NCBI RefSeq assembly: GCF_030056735.1
Contig: NZ_JASHKN010000001.1
Location: forward strand, 372,001-436,000
Origin: Rhodococcus sp. IEGM 1409
GTDB lineage: Bacteria; Actinomycetota; Actinomycetes; Mycobacteriales; Mycobacteriaceae
DNA length: 64,000 bases
Direction: 5' to 3'
The notes beneath the pieces were generated by a model. That model ran no database searches. It was not told the DNA's origin and was given only the letters and a program-made list of their open reading frames with translations. The position numbers were made by a program, and so were the translations under genes. This document shows positions 56,322-64,000 of this stretch, one piece after another (the stretch's first letter is position 1; every line of letters starts with the position of its first letter).

Positions 56322-57683
56322 GTGCCTACTCTCCAGAGAGACGTTGCAATCGTCGGCGCCGGCCCCTCTGGCCTGGCAGCGGCAACCGCGCTGCGCAAGG
56401 CCGGCTTGTCCGTCGCCGTGATCGAAGCACGCGATCGTGTCGGCGGCCGCACGTGGACCGACACCATCGACGGCGCAATCCTGGAAATCGGCGGCCAGTG
56501 GGTCTCCCCGGACCAGACCGCGCTGATCTCCTTGCTCGACGAACTCGGCCTCACGACGTTCGAGCGCTACCGCGAGGGCGAATCCGTCTACATCTCGTCA
56601 GCGGGTGAGCGGACGCAATACACGGGTGATTCCTTCCCCACGAACGAGACCACGAAGAAGGAGATGGACCGTCTCATCGACGAGATGGACGATCTCGCAG
56701 CGCAGATCGGCGCGGAGGAGCCGTGGGCACACCCCCTCGCCCGCGATCTCGACACCGTCTCGTTCAAGCAGTGGCTGATCAACCAGTCCGACGACGCCGA
56801 GGCCCGCGACAACATCGGCCTCTTCATCGCCGGCGGCATGCTCACCAAGCCCGCCCACTCGTTCTCCGCTCTGCAGGCAGTCCTGATGGCCGCCTCCGCT
56901 GGTTCGTTCTCCCACCTCGTCGACGAGGACTTCATCCTCGACAAGCGAGTTGTCGGCGGAATGCAGCAGGTATCCATCCGCATGGCCGAAGCGCTCGGTG
57001 ACGACGTCTTCCTCAACGCGCCCGTGCGTACGGTGCAGTGGAACGAATCCGGCGTAACGGTGTTGGCGGACGGCGACGTTCGTGTCGAGGCAAGCCGGGT
57101 CATCCTGGCTGTACCGCCCAACCTCTACTCCCGGATCTCCTACGATCCCCCGCTGCCGCGCCGTCAGCACCAGATGCACCAGCACCAGTCCCTCGGCCTC
57201 GTAATCAAGGTGCACGCCGTGTACGAGACACCCTTCTGGCGTGAAGACGGCCTGTCCGGCACCGGCTTCGGTGCGTCCGAGGTAGTGCAGGAGGTCTACG
57301 ACAACACCAACCACGAGGACGATCGCGGCACCCTGGTCGCTTTCATCTCCGACGAGAAGGCCGACGCGATGTTCGAGCTTTCCGCCGAGGAGCGTAAGGC
57401 CACGATTCTGGCCTCACTCGCCCGCTACCTGGGCCCGAAAGCTGAAGAGCCGGTTGTGTACTACGAATCCGACTGGGGCTCGGAGGAATGGACTCGCGGT
57501 GCATACGCGGCGAGCTTCGACCTCGGCGGCCTGCACCGCTACGGCGCGGATTCCCGCACGCCCGTCGGCCCGATTCACTTCTCGTGTTCCGACATCGCGG
57601 CCGAGGGGTACCAGCACGTCGACGGTGCCGTTCGGATGGGTCAGCGAACCGCCGCCGATATCATCGCCCGCAGTAAGGCCTGA
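56322..57683 (+). CDS. puo: Putrescine oxidase (flavin monoamine oxidase)
   Basis: 453 residues from GTG 56322 with GAAGGAG 8 nt upstream. FAD-binding VAIVGAGPSGLAAATALRKA, the RDRVGGRTWT motif, and the aromatic/Glu-rich amine site typical of bacterial putrescine oxidases. Length and sequence match, from memory, the R. erythropolis enzyme. It oxidises putrescine to 4-aminobutanal with H2O2 release; the aldehyde dehydrogenase encoded downstream can take the product to GABA. Cytosolic. The 155-nt gap upstream holds its promoter. Confidence 0.93.
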   Translation: MPTLQRDVAIVGAGPSGLAAATALRKAGLSVAVIEARDRVGGRTWTDTIDGAILEIGGQWVSPDQTALISLLDELGLTTFERYREGESVYISSAGERTQYTGDSFPTNETTKKEMDRLIDEMDDLAAQIGAEEPWAHPLARDLDTVSFKQWLINQSDDAEARDNIGLFIAGGMLTKPAHSFSALQAVLMAASAGSFSHLVDEDFILDKRVVGGMQQVSIRMAEALGDDVFLNAPVRTVQWNESGVTVLADGDVRVEASRVILAVPPNLYSRISYDPPLPRRQHQMHQHQSLGLVIKVHAVYETPFWREDGLSGTGFGASEVVQEVYDNTNHEDDRGTLVAFISDEKADAMFELSAEERKATILASLARYLGPKAEEPVVYYESDWGSEEWTRGAYAASFDLGGLHRYGADSRTPVGPIHFSCSDIAAEGYQHVDGAVRMGQRTAADIIARSKA

Positions 57684-57700
57684 CGGCCGCTTTGCCAAGT

Positions 57701-57744
57701 CTCGATCATTGCCCGGCAGTCACGACTGCCGGGCAATGATCGAG
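57701..57744. terminator. 20-bp bidirectional terminator between puo and the PucR gene
   Basis: A 20-bp perfect stem with a CACG loop (57721-57724). The PucR gene TGA (57720-57722) straddles the stem-loop boundary, so its last codons lie in the stem. Confidence 0.88.
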
Positions 57745-59237
57745 AGCAGCAGTTCCGCACGAACTCTCGCCACTTCCAGCCGACAGTCGATCAGGCTCTC
57801 CACCTTCGCCATTCGGCTTCGCAGCGTGTGGCGGTGAACGCCCATCGTGATGGCTGCCGCTTCCCAGTGCCCGTTGGCCTCGAGAAATGCCCGCAACGAC
57901 GCCAACAGTTCAGTGCCGTTGTCACGGTCGTAGTCCTCGATCGGAGTGATCATCGTTTCCGCCAGCGTGTTGAGCACTTCACGGGTGGAATCGAAAGACA
58001 GCAGCACGCTTCCGGTCAGTGCCGCGAATTCCAAAGGCTCGCCGCCGATTTCCGCCGCAGACGCACACAACTGAGATTGTTCGACGGCGACCGCCAGCGC
58101 CGCGACCACGCGTCGCGCGCTCAGGCCGGCGCGAAGTGAGCGAAGATCCGACCTCGATACCCCGCTCAGTAACTCTCGGGCGAACTCCACGTCGTCGGTT
58201 CCTCGCAGCAGCACTGTGACGCGACTGTCGTTGATCCGCGAAAACAACTGCCGGCCTGCCTTGTTCATGAACTCGGCAATCTCGACTACGACGCGTCCCG
58301 CGACGTCGGACGTGTCGGCAAGAACTGTCAGGCCACGGATCATTCCCTCTCCGTCGGCGGCTTGCCGGATCTGTTGCCACGCCGGCGCCGGGTCACGGTC
58401 TTCGGTGAGCAGGAGGCCGAGTGCCTGTGAATTCAATTGATCCTGCGTCGCCCGCAGGCGGGCGGGTTTCTCGAAGTCCAACGCCAACAGTGAGTTCGCG
58501 TGACCGAGAAGTATCTGATCGACGTAACTGAGCGCCGACGCACTGATGACCGCCAGATATCCGTACGGCGTTCGCCCGACGCTGATCTGCTGCACGGCGA
58601 TGGATGCGCCGGAACGTGCAAGCGTCACGCTGCTGGACGCGCCGCCCCCGAGAGTCGCTCGCAATTCGTCGATCACGTCTTGGGTCGGCAGTTGAGGTGA
58701 GCTCTCGAGAACCCGTCCGGCGACGTCGAGCAGGAGCACCGTCGCCGAAGTCGCGATCGCCAGTTCACGCACGGTCGCAGCAGTTCCGCCGGAAATTACT
58801 GCGCGCGTCATCCGCGGTTGCGCCCGTGACGCCCGAAGGACAGCTTCGTATTCCTGCTCTGCCAACCGGCTCATCACGCGCTTGACGACGGCCGCAAACG
58901 GTGTCGGCAGCGGCACCTCGATCAGCGGCAGTCCGATCTCGTCGGCGACCGCCACCAGATCGGCCGGGACCTCGGGGTACGAGAGTCCGGTCCCGAACCC
59001 CACCGCCGCCACACCCGCCGCGTCGAGCATCCGGAGATAACGGCCGCGCTTTTGCTGAGTGGACGGCAATCGAATGCCGGTGGTGAGGATGAATTCGCCG
59101 CCGGTCAACCATCGGAACGGGTCGAGCAACTCCGTGGCGTGCGCAAATGTGATTTCGCGACCGACACCCTGCGGCCCACCTTTGAGTTCCAGCGCGAGGT
59201 CCGGCTGCGCCAACATCCACCGCACAGCGATCGTCAT
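57720..59237 (-). CDS. PucR-family transcriptional regulator
   Basis: 505 residues from ATG 59237. N-terminal PucR domain (about 1-125), a middle GGDEF-like/CdaR region, and a C-terminal HTH_30 (NGHWEAAAITMGVHRHTLRSRMAKVESLI). PucR/CdaR regulators activate catabolic operons for nitrogen compounds. Transcribed divergently from the aldehyde dehydrogenase and convergently with puo, so it probably controls both, perhaps with a polyamine or its breakdown product as the effector. Confidence 0.9.
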   Translation of the reverse strand: MTIAVRWMLAQPDLALELKGGPQGVGREITFAHATELLDPFRWLTGGEFILTTGIRLPSTQQKRGRYLRMLDAAGVAAVGFGTGLSYPEVPADLVAVADEIGLPLIEVPLPTPFAAVVKRVMSRLAEQEYEAVLRASRAQPRMTRAVISGGTAATVRELAIATSATVLLLDVAGRVLESSPQLPTQDVIDELRATLGGGASSSVTLARSGASIAVQQISVGRTPYGYLAVISASALSYVDQILLGHANSLLALDFEKPARLRATQDQLNSQALGLLLTEDRDPAPAWQQIRQAADGEGMIRGLTVLADTSDVAGRVVVEIAEFMNKAGRQLFSRINDSRVTVLLRGTDDVEFARELLSGVSRSDLRSLRAGLSARRVVAALAVAVEQSQLCASAAEIGGEPLEFAALTGSVLLSFDSTREVLNTLAETMITPIEDYDRDNGTELLASLRAFLEANGHWEAAAITMGVHRHTLRSRMAKVESLIDCRLEVARVRAELLLSIIARQS

Positions 59238-59347
59238 GGGCTGGACTGTACAACTCGGCGCGTTGGTGATCAAAGATTTCACCTTTTTGGCAGCTGTCTT
59301 TACCTGTGAGTCAGCGCACACTTGCTCACACACGCCCCACAAAGTGC

Positions 59348-59379
59348 GAGTTCCGTGCCGATCACCTCGGCCGGAACTC
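59348..59379 (+). promoter_or_regulatory. Leader hairpin of the aldehyde dehydrogenase gene
   Basis: GAGTTCCG-T-GCCGA pairs with TCGGC-CGGAACTC (one bulge, TCACC loop), 27 nt before the ATG. It may protect the mRNA or act in regulation; there is no U-tract. Confidence 0.4.
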
Positions 59380-59406
59380 GTTCGACCTCGAGAGGAACCG
59401 GTACCG

Positions 59407-60837
59407 ATGTCGATCGTCGTACTCGAGAACTACATCAACGGTGAATTCGTCGCCTCAGCCGCGACGGAAACGCTCGACCTGATCAACCCCGTGGACGAGA
59501 GTGTGGTCGGGCGTACGCCGGTCTCCACCAAGGAAGACGTCGACGCCGCCGTCGAAGCCGCGCAGCGTGCATTCGAGACCTGGGGCAAGACCACTCCGAG
59601 CGTGCGGCAGGCCGCACTCCTCAAACTCGCCGACGCCATCGAAGCGCACAGCGACGAAATCGTCGCGGCCGAAAGCGCCAACACCGGCCAGGCCCACCAG
59701 ATGATCGCCGACGAAGAGGTCAAGGTCGGAGCCGATCAGATGCGGTTCTTCGCCGGAGCCGCACGCCTCCTCGAGGGCAAGGCCGCCGGAGAGTACATGG
59801 AAGGTTTCACCTCGTACGTCCGTCGTGAGCCCATCGGTGTCGTCGGTCAGGTCACTCCTTGGAACTACCCGTTCATGATGGCGCTGTGGAAGATCGGGCC
59901 CGCGCTCGCGGCCGGCAACACGATCGTCCTCAAGCCCAGCGACACCACACCGGGCAGCACGTTGGTCCTGGCGAAGCTCTCGAAGGGCATCCTGCCGGAT
60001 GGTGTGTTGAACGTCGTGCTCGGCAACGGCGGAACCGGCGCGACGTTGGTGGAGAACCCGGCGCTCGGTCTCGTCTCCATCACCGGTTCGGTACGGGCAG
60101 GCATCGCTGTCGCCGTGTCCGCGGCGCAGCAACTCAAGCGCGCACACCTCGAGCTGGGCGGCAAAGCCCCGGCTATCGTCTTCGGCGACGTCGACATCGA
60201 AAAGACTGCCACCGGCATCGCCGAGGCAGCGTTCTTCAACGGTGGCCAGGACTGCACCGCGGCCACCCGCGTGATCGTCCACGAATCCATCCACGATCAG
60301 CTCGTCGAAGCACTCGTGCGTAACGCCGAAAAGCTACGCCCCGGCGCACCTTCCGATCCTGATGCCTTCTACGGCCCGCTCAACAACATCAACCACTTCA
60401 ACGCCGTGAGCGACAAGATCGCGAACCTGCCGGCGTCGGCCAAGATCGTTACCGGCGGAAAGCGTTCGGGCGAAACCGGATTCTTCTTCGAACCGACCGT
60501 CGTCACCGGCGTCGCGCAATCGGACGACATCGTGCAGGAAGAGACTTTCGGTCCTATCCTCACAGTCCAGAGCTTCTCCGACGAGAAGGAAGCAATCACG
60601 CTTGCCAACGACGTTCGGTTCGGCCTGGCCTCGAGCATCTGGACCAAGGATCACGGTGTCACGCAACGCGTCTCCGCTGCTCTCGACTTCGGTGCGGTGT
60701 GGATCAACTGCCACATCCCGCTCGTCGCCGAGATGCCGCACGGCGGCTTCAAGTACTCGGGTTACGGCAAGGATCTTTCGGCCTACGGAGTCGAGGACTA
60801 CACCCGTCTCAAGCACGTCATGAGTTCGCACGACTGA
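59407..60837 (+). CDS. Aldehyde dehydrogenase, probably 4-aminobutanal dehydrogenase
   Basis: 476 residues from ATG 59407. NAD(P)-dependent ALDH fold: VTPWNYPFMMALWKIGPAL cofactor entry, catalytic Glu in HLELGGKAP and Cys in NGGQDCTAATR, and ETFGPILTVQSF. Closest in pattern to PatD/gamma-aminobutyraldehyde dehydrogenases. With puo it would convert putrescine to GABA. Substrate inferred from context. Confidence 0.9.
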   Translation: MSIVVLENYINGEFVASAATETLDLINPVDESVVGRTPVSTKEDVDAAVEAAQRAFETWGKTTPSVRQAALLKLADAIEAHSDEIVAAESANTGQAHQMIADEEVKVGADQMRFFAGAARLLEGKAAGEYMEGFTSYVRREPIGVVGQVTPWNYPFMMALWKIGPALAAGNTIVLKPSDTTPGSTLVLAKLSKGILPDGVLNVVLGNGGTGATLVENPALGLVSITGSVRAGIAVAVSAAQQLKRAHLELGGKAPAIVFGDVDIEKTATGIAEAAFFNGGQDCTAATRVIVHESIHDQLVEALVRNAEKLRPGAPSDPDAFYGPLNNINHFNAVSDKIANLPASAKIVTGGKRSGETGFFFEPTVVTGVAQSDDIVQEETFGPILTVQSFSDEKEAITLANDVRFGLASSIWTKDHGVTQRVSAALDFGAVWINCHIPLVAEMPHGGFKYSGYGKDLSAYGVEDYTRLKHVMSSHD

Positions 60838-60850
60838 GTCGCCGCCCTCC

Positions 60851-60897
60851 TGCTGTGCGCCTTGTCAACCCCCCGCGGTTAACAAAGGCGCACAGCA
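60851..60897 (+). terminator. GTGCGC hairpin between ALDH and UspA genes (third element)
   Basis: TGCTGTGCGCCTT (60851-60863) pairs with AAGGCGCACAGCA (60885-60897), continued by GTCAACC/GGTTAAC with one mismatch. Same TGTGCGC core as the elements at 16.1 and 21.8 kb. On the same strand between two genes, so it may reduce rather than stop transcription into the next gene. Confidence 0.65.
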
Positions 60898-60925
60898 GAT
60901 TCCTCCAATCCGGAAAAGAGCCACC

Positions 60926-61825
60926 ATGCGCCTTATCGTCGGATACCTCGCCACACCCAGTGGTAAAGACGGGCTGGTCCTCGGGGCCCAGCTCGCGCGC
61001 AGTCTCGGCGCGCAACTCGACATCTGCATGGTCCTCCCACCGGATCGGACGCTGCCGGCCAAGGTCCCCTCGGAAGCCGGCTACGACGACATCCTCGCCG
61101 CACGTGCACACGACTGGCTCGCCGAAGCGAAAGCGTCGGTGCCCGAGGACATCCAGGTGGAAGTCCACCTGAGCTTCCACGAGTCGTTTGCTCAGGGCCT
61201 GCTCGACGAGGTCGACCGACTGAACGCAGTGGCGATCGTGGTGGGCGCTTCCGGCGACGGTCTGCTCGGCCGTCACGCGATAGGTTCGGTCTCGACCGAA
61301 CTGCTGCACTCCGCCCATGTCCCGGTAGCACTGGCTCCTCGCGGAACGCGGCACTCGTCGGCTACCGCAATACGAGAAGTCACCTGTGCACTCGGCACCC
61401 GTGTCGGCGCCGACATCGTCTTGAACACGGCAGTACGCACCAGCGAACTGATGGAGGTTCCGCTGCGACTGGTCTCGCTCGTGGCGCTCGACCCCCAGAA
61501 CGACCTGCGTGATCATCGCGACACCGCCGAGTCGGCCAGGGAGCGTGCACGAAATCACGCTCAGGACACACTCGACATCGCAAGAGCCGCGCTCCCCGCG
61601 GAGTTTCCCATCGAGGTCATCATCGCCGACGGATCCACCGTGGAATCGGCAGTGCGTCAACTGGACTGGCAGGACGGCGATCTCGTGATGGTCGGTTCCA
61701 GCCGCCTCGCACAACCCCGCAAACTTTTCCTGGGATCCACCGCCGCCAAGATGCTGCGCGTGTTGCCCGTTCCCATGGTCGTAGTGCCCAAGCACGAATT
61801 CACCCAGCCGGAGGCACTGTCATGA
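60926..61825 (+). CDS. Universal stress protein, tandem Usp domains
   Basis: 299 residues. Two Usp domains, each with the ATP-binding glycine motif: VGASGDGLLGRHAIGSVS (first) and VGSSRLAQPRKLFLGSTA (second). ATP-binding stress regulators are often paired with transporters. Overlaps the APC permease gene by 4 nt, so it may regulate that transporter. Confidence 0.9.
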   Translation: MRLIVGYLATPSGKDGLVLGAQLARSLGAQLDICMVLPPDRTLPAKVPSEAGYDDILAARAHDWLAEAKASVPEDIQVEVHLSFHESFAQGLLDEVDRLNAVAIVVGASGDGLLGRHAIGSVSTELLHSAHVPVALAPRGTRHSSATAIREVTCALGTRVGADIVLNTAVRTSELMEVPLRLVSLVALDPQNDLRDHRDTAESARERARNHAQDTLDIARAALPAEFPIEVIIADGSTVESAVRQLDWQDGDLVMVGSSRLAQPRKLFLGSTAAKMLRVLPVPMVVVPKHEFTQPEALS

Positions 61826-63348
61826 CCAGCACCGAACTGAGTTCCAAAGGCCTCGCCACCGGCAAGATCGGGATGATCTCCGGCGCGGTACTGGGAATCT
61901 CCTCCGTGGCACCGGGTTACACCCTGACGGCCAGCATCGGATTGATCGTCGCCGCGGTCGGCCTCAAGATGCCCGCCATCTTCATCGCCGGCTTCATCCC
62001 GATGTTCCTCACCGCGTACGCGTACCGCGAACTGAATTCCGACACTCCGGATTGCGGGGCGTCATTCACGTGGTCCACCAAGGCATTCGGACCGTACGTC
62101 GGCTGGATGTGCGGCTGGGGCATGGTGATCGCCACCATCATCGTGCTCTCGAACCTCGCTGCCATTGCCGTCGACTTCTTCTATCTGTTCATAGCGCGGG
62201 TGGTCGACAATCCCTCCATCGCCGATCTACCGGGCAACAAATTCGTCAACGTCGGCACCACGCTGGTGTTCATCGCCTTGGCCACCTGGATTGCCAGTCG
62301 AGGAATCACCACCAGCGAGCGCGTGCAGTTCGCACTCGTCGGTTTCCAGATGGTGCTGCTCGTCGTCTTCGCCGTCGTTGCACTGGTTCACGTCGGTGCC
62401 GGCGATGCCCCGGCCGGATTGTCCTTCGACCTGAGTTGGTTCAACCCGTTCAGCGGACTCGCCATCGGCGCATTTGTCATCGGACTCACCGGATCGATCT
62501 TCGCGTTCTGGGGTTGGGATACCTGTCTCACACTGGGCGAGGAGTCGAAGAACCCCAAGAAGACCCCGGGTCGCGCCGGTTTGCTCTGTGTCGCAACCAT
62601 TCTCCTGACCTACCTGCTCGTCGCCGTGGCCGCGATGATGTACGCCGGCGTCGGCGAGGAAGGCCTCGGCCTCGGCAATCCCGACAACTCCGAGAACGTC
62701 TTCGGCGCTCTGGCCGACCCGGTCTTGGGCAACTGGGGCGGAATGCTCCTGTTCCTCGCCGTCTTCGTCTCTTCCGTCGCCAGCCTGCAGACCACGTTCT
62801 TGCCCGCCGCACGAACCATGCTCGCCATGGGCGCGTACGGAGCCTTCCCCAAGAAGCTCGCCGAGGTCTCCCCTCGCTTCCTGGTGCCGTCGTACGCCAC
62901 CGTCGTGGCCGGCGCTGTGACCGCCGTGTTCTACAGCGTCGTCACCTTCCTGTCCGAAAGTGCACTGCTCGACACGATCGCCGCGCTCGGCATCATGATC
63001 TGCTGGTATTACGGCATCACGGCATTCGCGTGCGTGTGGTACTTCCGCAAGACGGTGTTCGACAGCGTGCGGAACTTCGTCTTCCGGCTCGCGTTCCCGC
63101 TCATCGGGGGGCTCATGCTGTTCGCGGTGTTCGTCATTTCGGTCCAGGAGAGCATGAATCCGGACAACGCCAGTGGAGCATCCATCGGCGGTATCGGCCT
63201 GGTCTTCTTCCTCGGCTTCGGAATCCTCATCCTCGGCGCGGTCCTGATGATGGTCATGCGAGTGCGCAATCCCGAGTTCTTCGAGGGCAAGACTCTCAAC
63301 CGCGACACGGAGGCTCTGCGCGACGAGAACGACCTCAGCGTGTCTTAG
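61822..63348 (+). CDS. APC-family amino-acid/polyamine permease
   Basis: 508 residues, 12 helices. N-terminal KIGMISGAVLGISSVAPGYTL with the APC-type Gly-rich unwound helix, and WGWDTCLTLGEESKNPKKTPGRA in the TM6-7 region. The location after putrescine-catabolic genes favours uptake of putrescine or another amine, but specificity is not proven. The 3' end overlaps the convergent TetR gene by 4 nt. Confidence 0.9.
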   Translation: MTSTELSSKGLATGKIGMISGAVLGISSVAPGYTLTASIGLIVAAVGLKMPAIFIAGFIPMFLTAYAYRELNSDTPDCGASFTWSTKAFGPYVGWMCGWGMVIATIIVLSNLAAIAVDFFYLFIARVVDNPSIADLPGNKFVNVGTTLVFIALATWIASRGITTSERVQFALVGFQMVLLVVFAVVALVHVGAGDAPAGLSFDLSWFNPFSGLAIGAFVIGLTGSIFAFWGWDTCLTLGEESKNPKKTPGRAGLLCVATILLTYLLVAVAAMMYAGVGEEGLGLGNPDNSENVFGALADPVLGNWGGMLLFLAVFVSSVASLQTTFLPAARTMLAMGAYGAFPKKLAEVSPRFLVPSYATVVAGAVTAVFYSVVTFLSESALLDTIAALGIMICWYYGITAFACVWYFRKTVFDSVRNFVFRLAFPLIGGLMLFAVFVISVQESMNPDNASGASIGGIGLVFFLGFGILILGAVLMMVMRVRNPEFFEGKTLNRDTEALRDENDLSVS

Positions 63349-63962
63349 GAGACAGCGGTTTCGGGAGCCTGCGCGATCAGGCCCGCCATCAACACGCGTA
63401 AGCCGAATTCGAAGGCGGCGTCGGCACGTTCGGGATTTTTCCCGGACGTTGCCAACGCCGCCTTCATCGCGTCGTTGGCCTCCGGCCCCGACGCCCACTG
63501 GACATCCGGCGCCGCCAGGTCCAAGGCCGAACCGAGAACAAAACTGTCGACGGTCGTGATCGCGTGCAGTGTTTCAGCCGGGTCGAAGCCACCATCGGCA
63601 AATGCCTGCGCCAACGCGTTGTACAGGGTGAATGCAACACCGGCCTGCACGGTCTGCGCAGTGAAGAGCGGAATCAGACGAGGATGCGTGGCGTAGCTTC
63701 GCCGGTACTCGGCTGCCAGCGCCGCGACGGTCTCACTCCAGGTCCCCGAGGTCGACTTCACGTCGATTCCTGCCATCAGTTGAGCCCTCATCAGTTCGAC
63801 GATCTCGGCTCGTCCGGAAACGTGGTTGTAGAGCGACGACGGTCGAACTTTCAGCCTCGTGGCGAGTCCAGGCATCGTGAAGTCGCCAGACTCGTCCACC
63901 GACTCGATCGCTGCCTCGGTGATGATCTCCGGTGAGAGCAGTCGTTGCGGTGGCCGCGGCAT
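63345..63962 (-). CDS. TetR-family transcriptional regulator
   Basis: 205 residues. N-terminal HTH (IITEAAIESVDESGDFTMPGLATRL, then KVRPSSLYNHVSGRAEIVEL), followed by a TetR_C-like ligand domain. AGGAGGAC ribosome site 5 nt before ATG 63962. Converges on the permease operon; targets are probably upstream, outside the window. Confidence 0.9.
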   Translation of the reverse strand: MPRPPQRLLSPEIITEAAIESVDESGDFTMPGLATRLKVRPSSLYNHVSGRAEIVELMRAQLMAGIDVKSTSGTWSETVAALAAEYRRSYATHPRLIPLFTAQTVQAGVAFTLYNALAQAFADGGFDPAETLHAITTVDSFVLGSALDLAAPDVQWASGPEANDAMKAALATSGKNPERADAAFEFGLRVLMAGLIAQAPETAVS

Positions 63963-64000
63963 GTGTCCTCCTGTGGTGGGCCGAACCGTTCTTTTTCGAA

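Noticed and set aside
62227..63498. 423-codon minus-strand frame opposite the APC permease
   Set aside because: Low-complexity Glu/Gln/His/Arg composition and antisense to a clear 12-helix permease.

Overview
The window is a 64 kb, high-GC actinobacterial chromosome segment. Gene content and order point to Rhodococcus, probably the R. erythropolis/qingshengii group. This is judged from remembered family features, not from a search. The supports are a resuscitation-promoting factor, protein O-mannosyltransferase, EspR-like regulator, MprAB/PepD and Glp/GlpR homologues, a set of cysteine-free ribosomal proteins behind Zur-like sites, and a 453-residue putrescine oxidase of the type characterised from R. 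erythropolis. Much of the window follows, in reverse, the order I remember for Mycobacterium tuberculosis Rv0979A-Rv1011 (rpmF, mprA, mprB, pepD, moaB2, mscL, SAF protein, ruc, 5-FCL, galU, moeA1/glp, rimJ, glpR, arcA, pmt, rsmI, metS, tatD, rpfB, ksgA, ispE), with lineage-specific blocks inserted. No rRNA, CRISPR array, insertion sequence, integrase or prophage is visible. One tRNA gene is present.

Layout. 0-4.4 kb: the end of a heterodimeric ABC half-transporter pair, a leaderless AraC regulator under an IdeR-like iron box, and a thiolase-like enzyme. 4.4-6.3 kb: a DUF222/HNH endonuclease beside a TetR gene that has lost its N-terminus. 6.3-19.3 kb: ABC-F, ispE, a Drr-type export pair with a divergent WYL regulator, a cold-shock gene, a copper operon (copZ, His-rich membrane protein, copA), ksgA and two tandem rpfB paralogues. 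19.5-28.5 kb: a fused amino-acid uptake system (GlnHP plus GlnQ), tatD, metG, a DUF2786 protein, rsmI and the O-mannosyltransferase. 28.5-36.2 kb: BCCT transporter, DoxX, GntR, an NAD(P)-binding protein, ArsC, arginine deiminase, nitrobindin plus SoxR, DUF2505 and SDR genes.

36.2-39.7 kb is the most unusual part. It holds an AT-rich control region, an EspR-like regulator and, convergent to it, a tight three-gene operon encoding a Thr/Pro-repeat surface protein, an ImmA/IrrE metallopeptidase and a polytopic membrane protein. 40-45 kb: tRNA-Ala, GlpR, RimJ, Glp, GalU, 5-FCL and a CIRCE-controlled redox chaperone. 45-52 kb: SAF protein, MscL, an unlisted 58-residue gene, MoaB2, PepD, MprB, MprA and a TRIC-like membrane protein. 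52-54.7 kb: a zinc-starvation locus. 54.7-64 kb: AEC transporter, lipoprotein and a putrescine/polyamine catabolic block (putrescine oxidase, PucR regulator, aldehyde dehydrogenase, UspA, APC permease, TetR).

How it works together. Several stress circuits can be read from the DNA. A repeated GCTGAGA-N4-GCTGAG element lies in front of mprA and pepD and again in the control region of the EspR-like gene, so MprA may connect envelope stress to that locus. Two Zur-like sites lie between the divergent zinc-independent ribosomal operons. A CIRCE element controls the chaperone, a CsoR-like palindrome lies within the copZ promoter, and an IdeR-like box lies in the AraC promoter.
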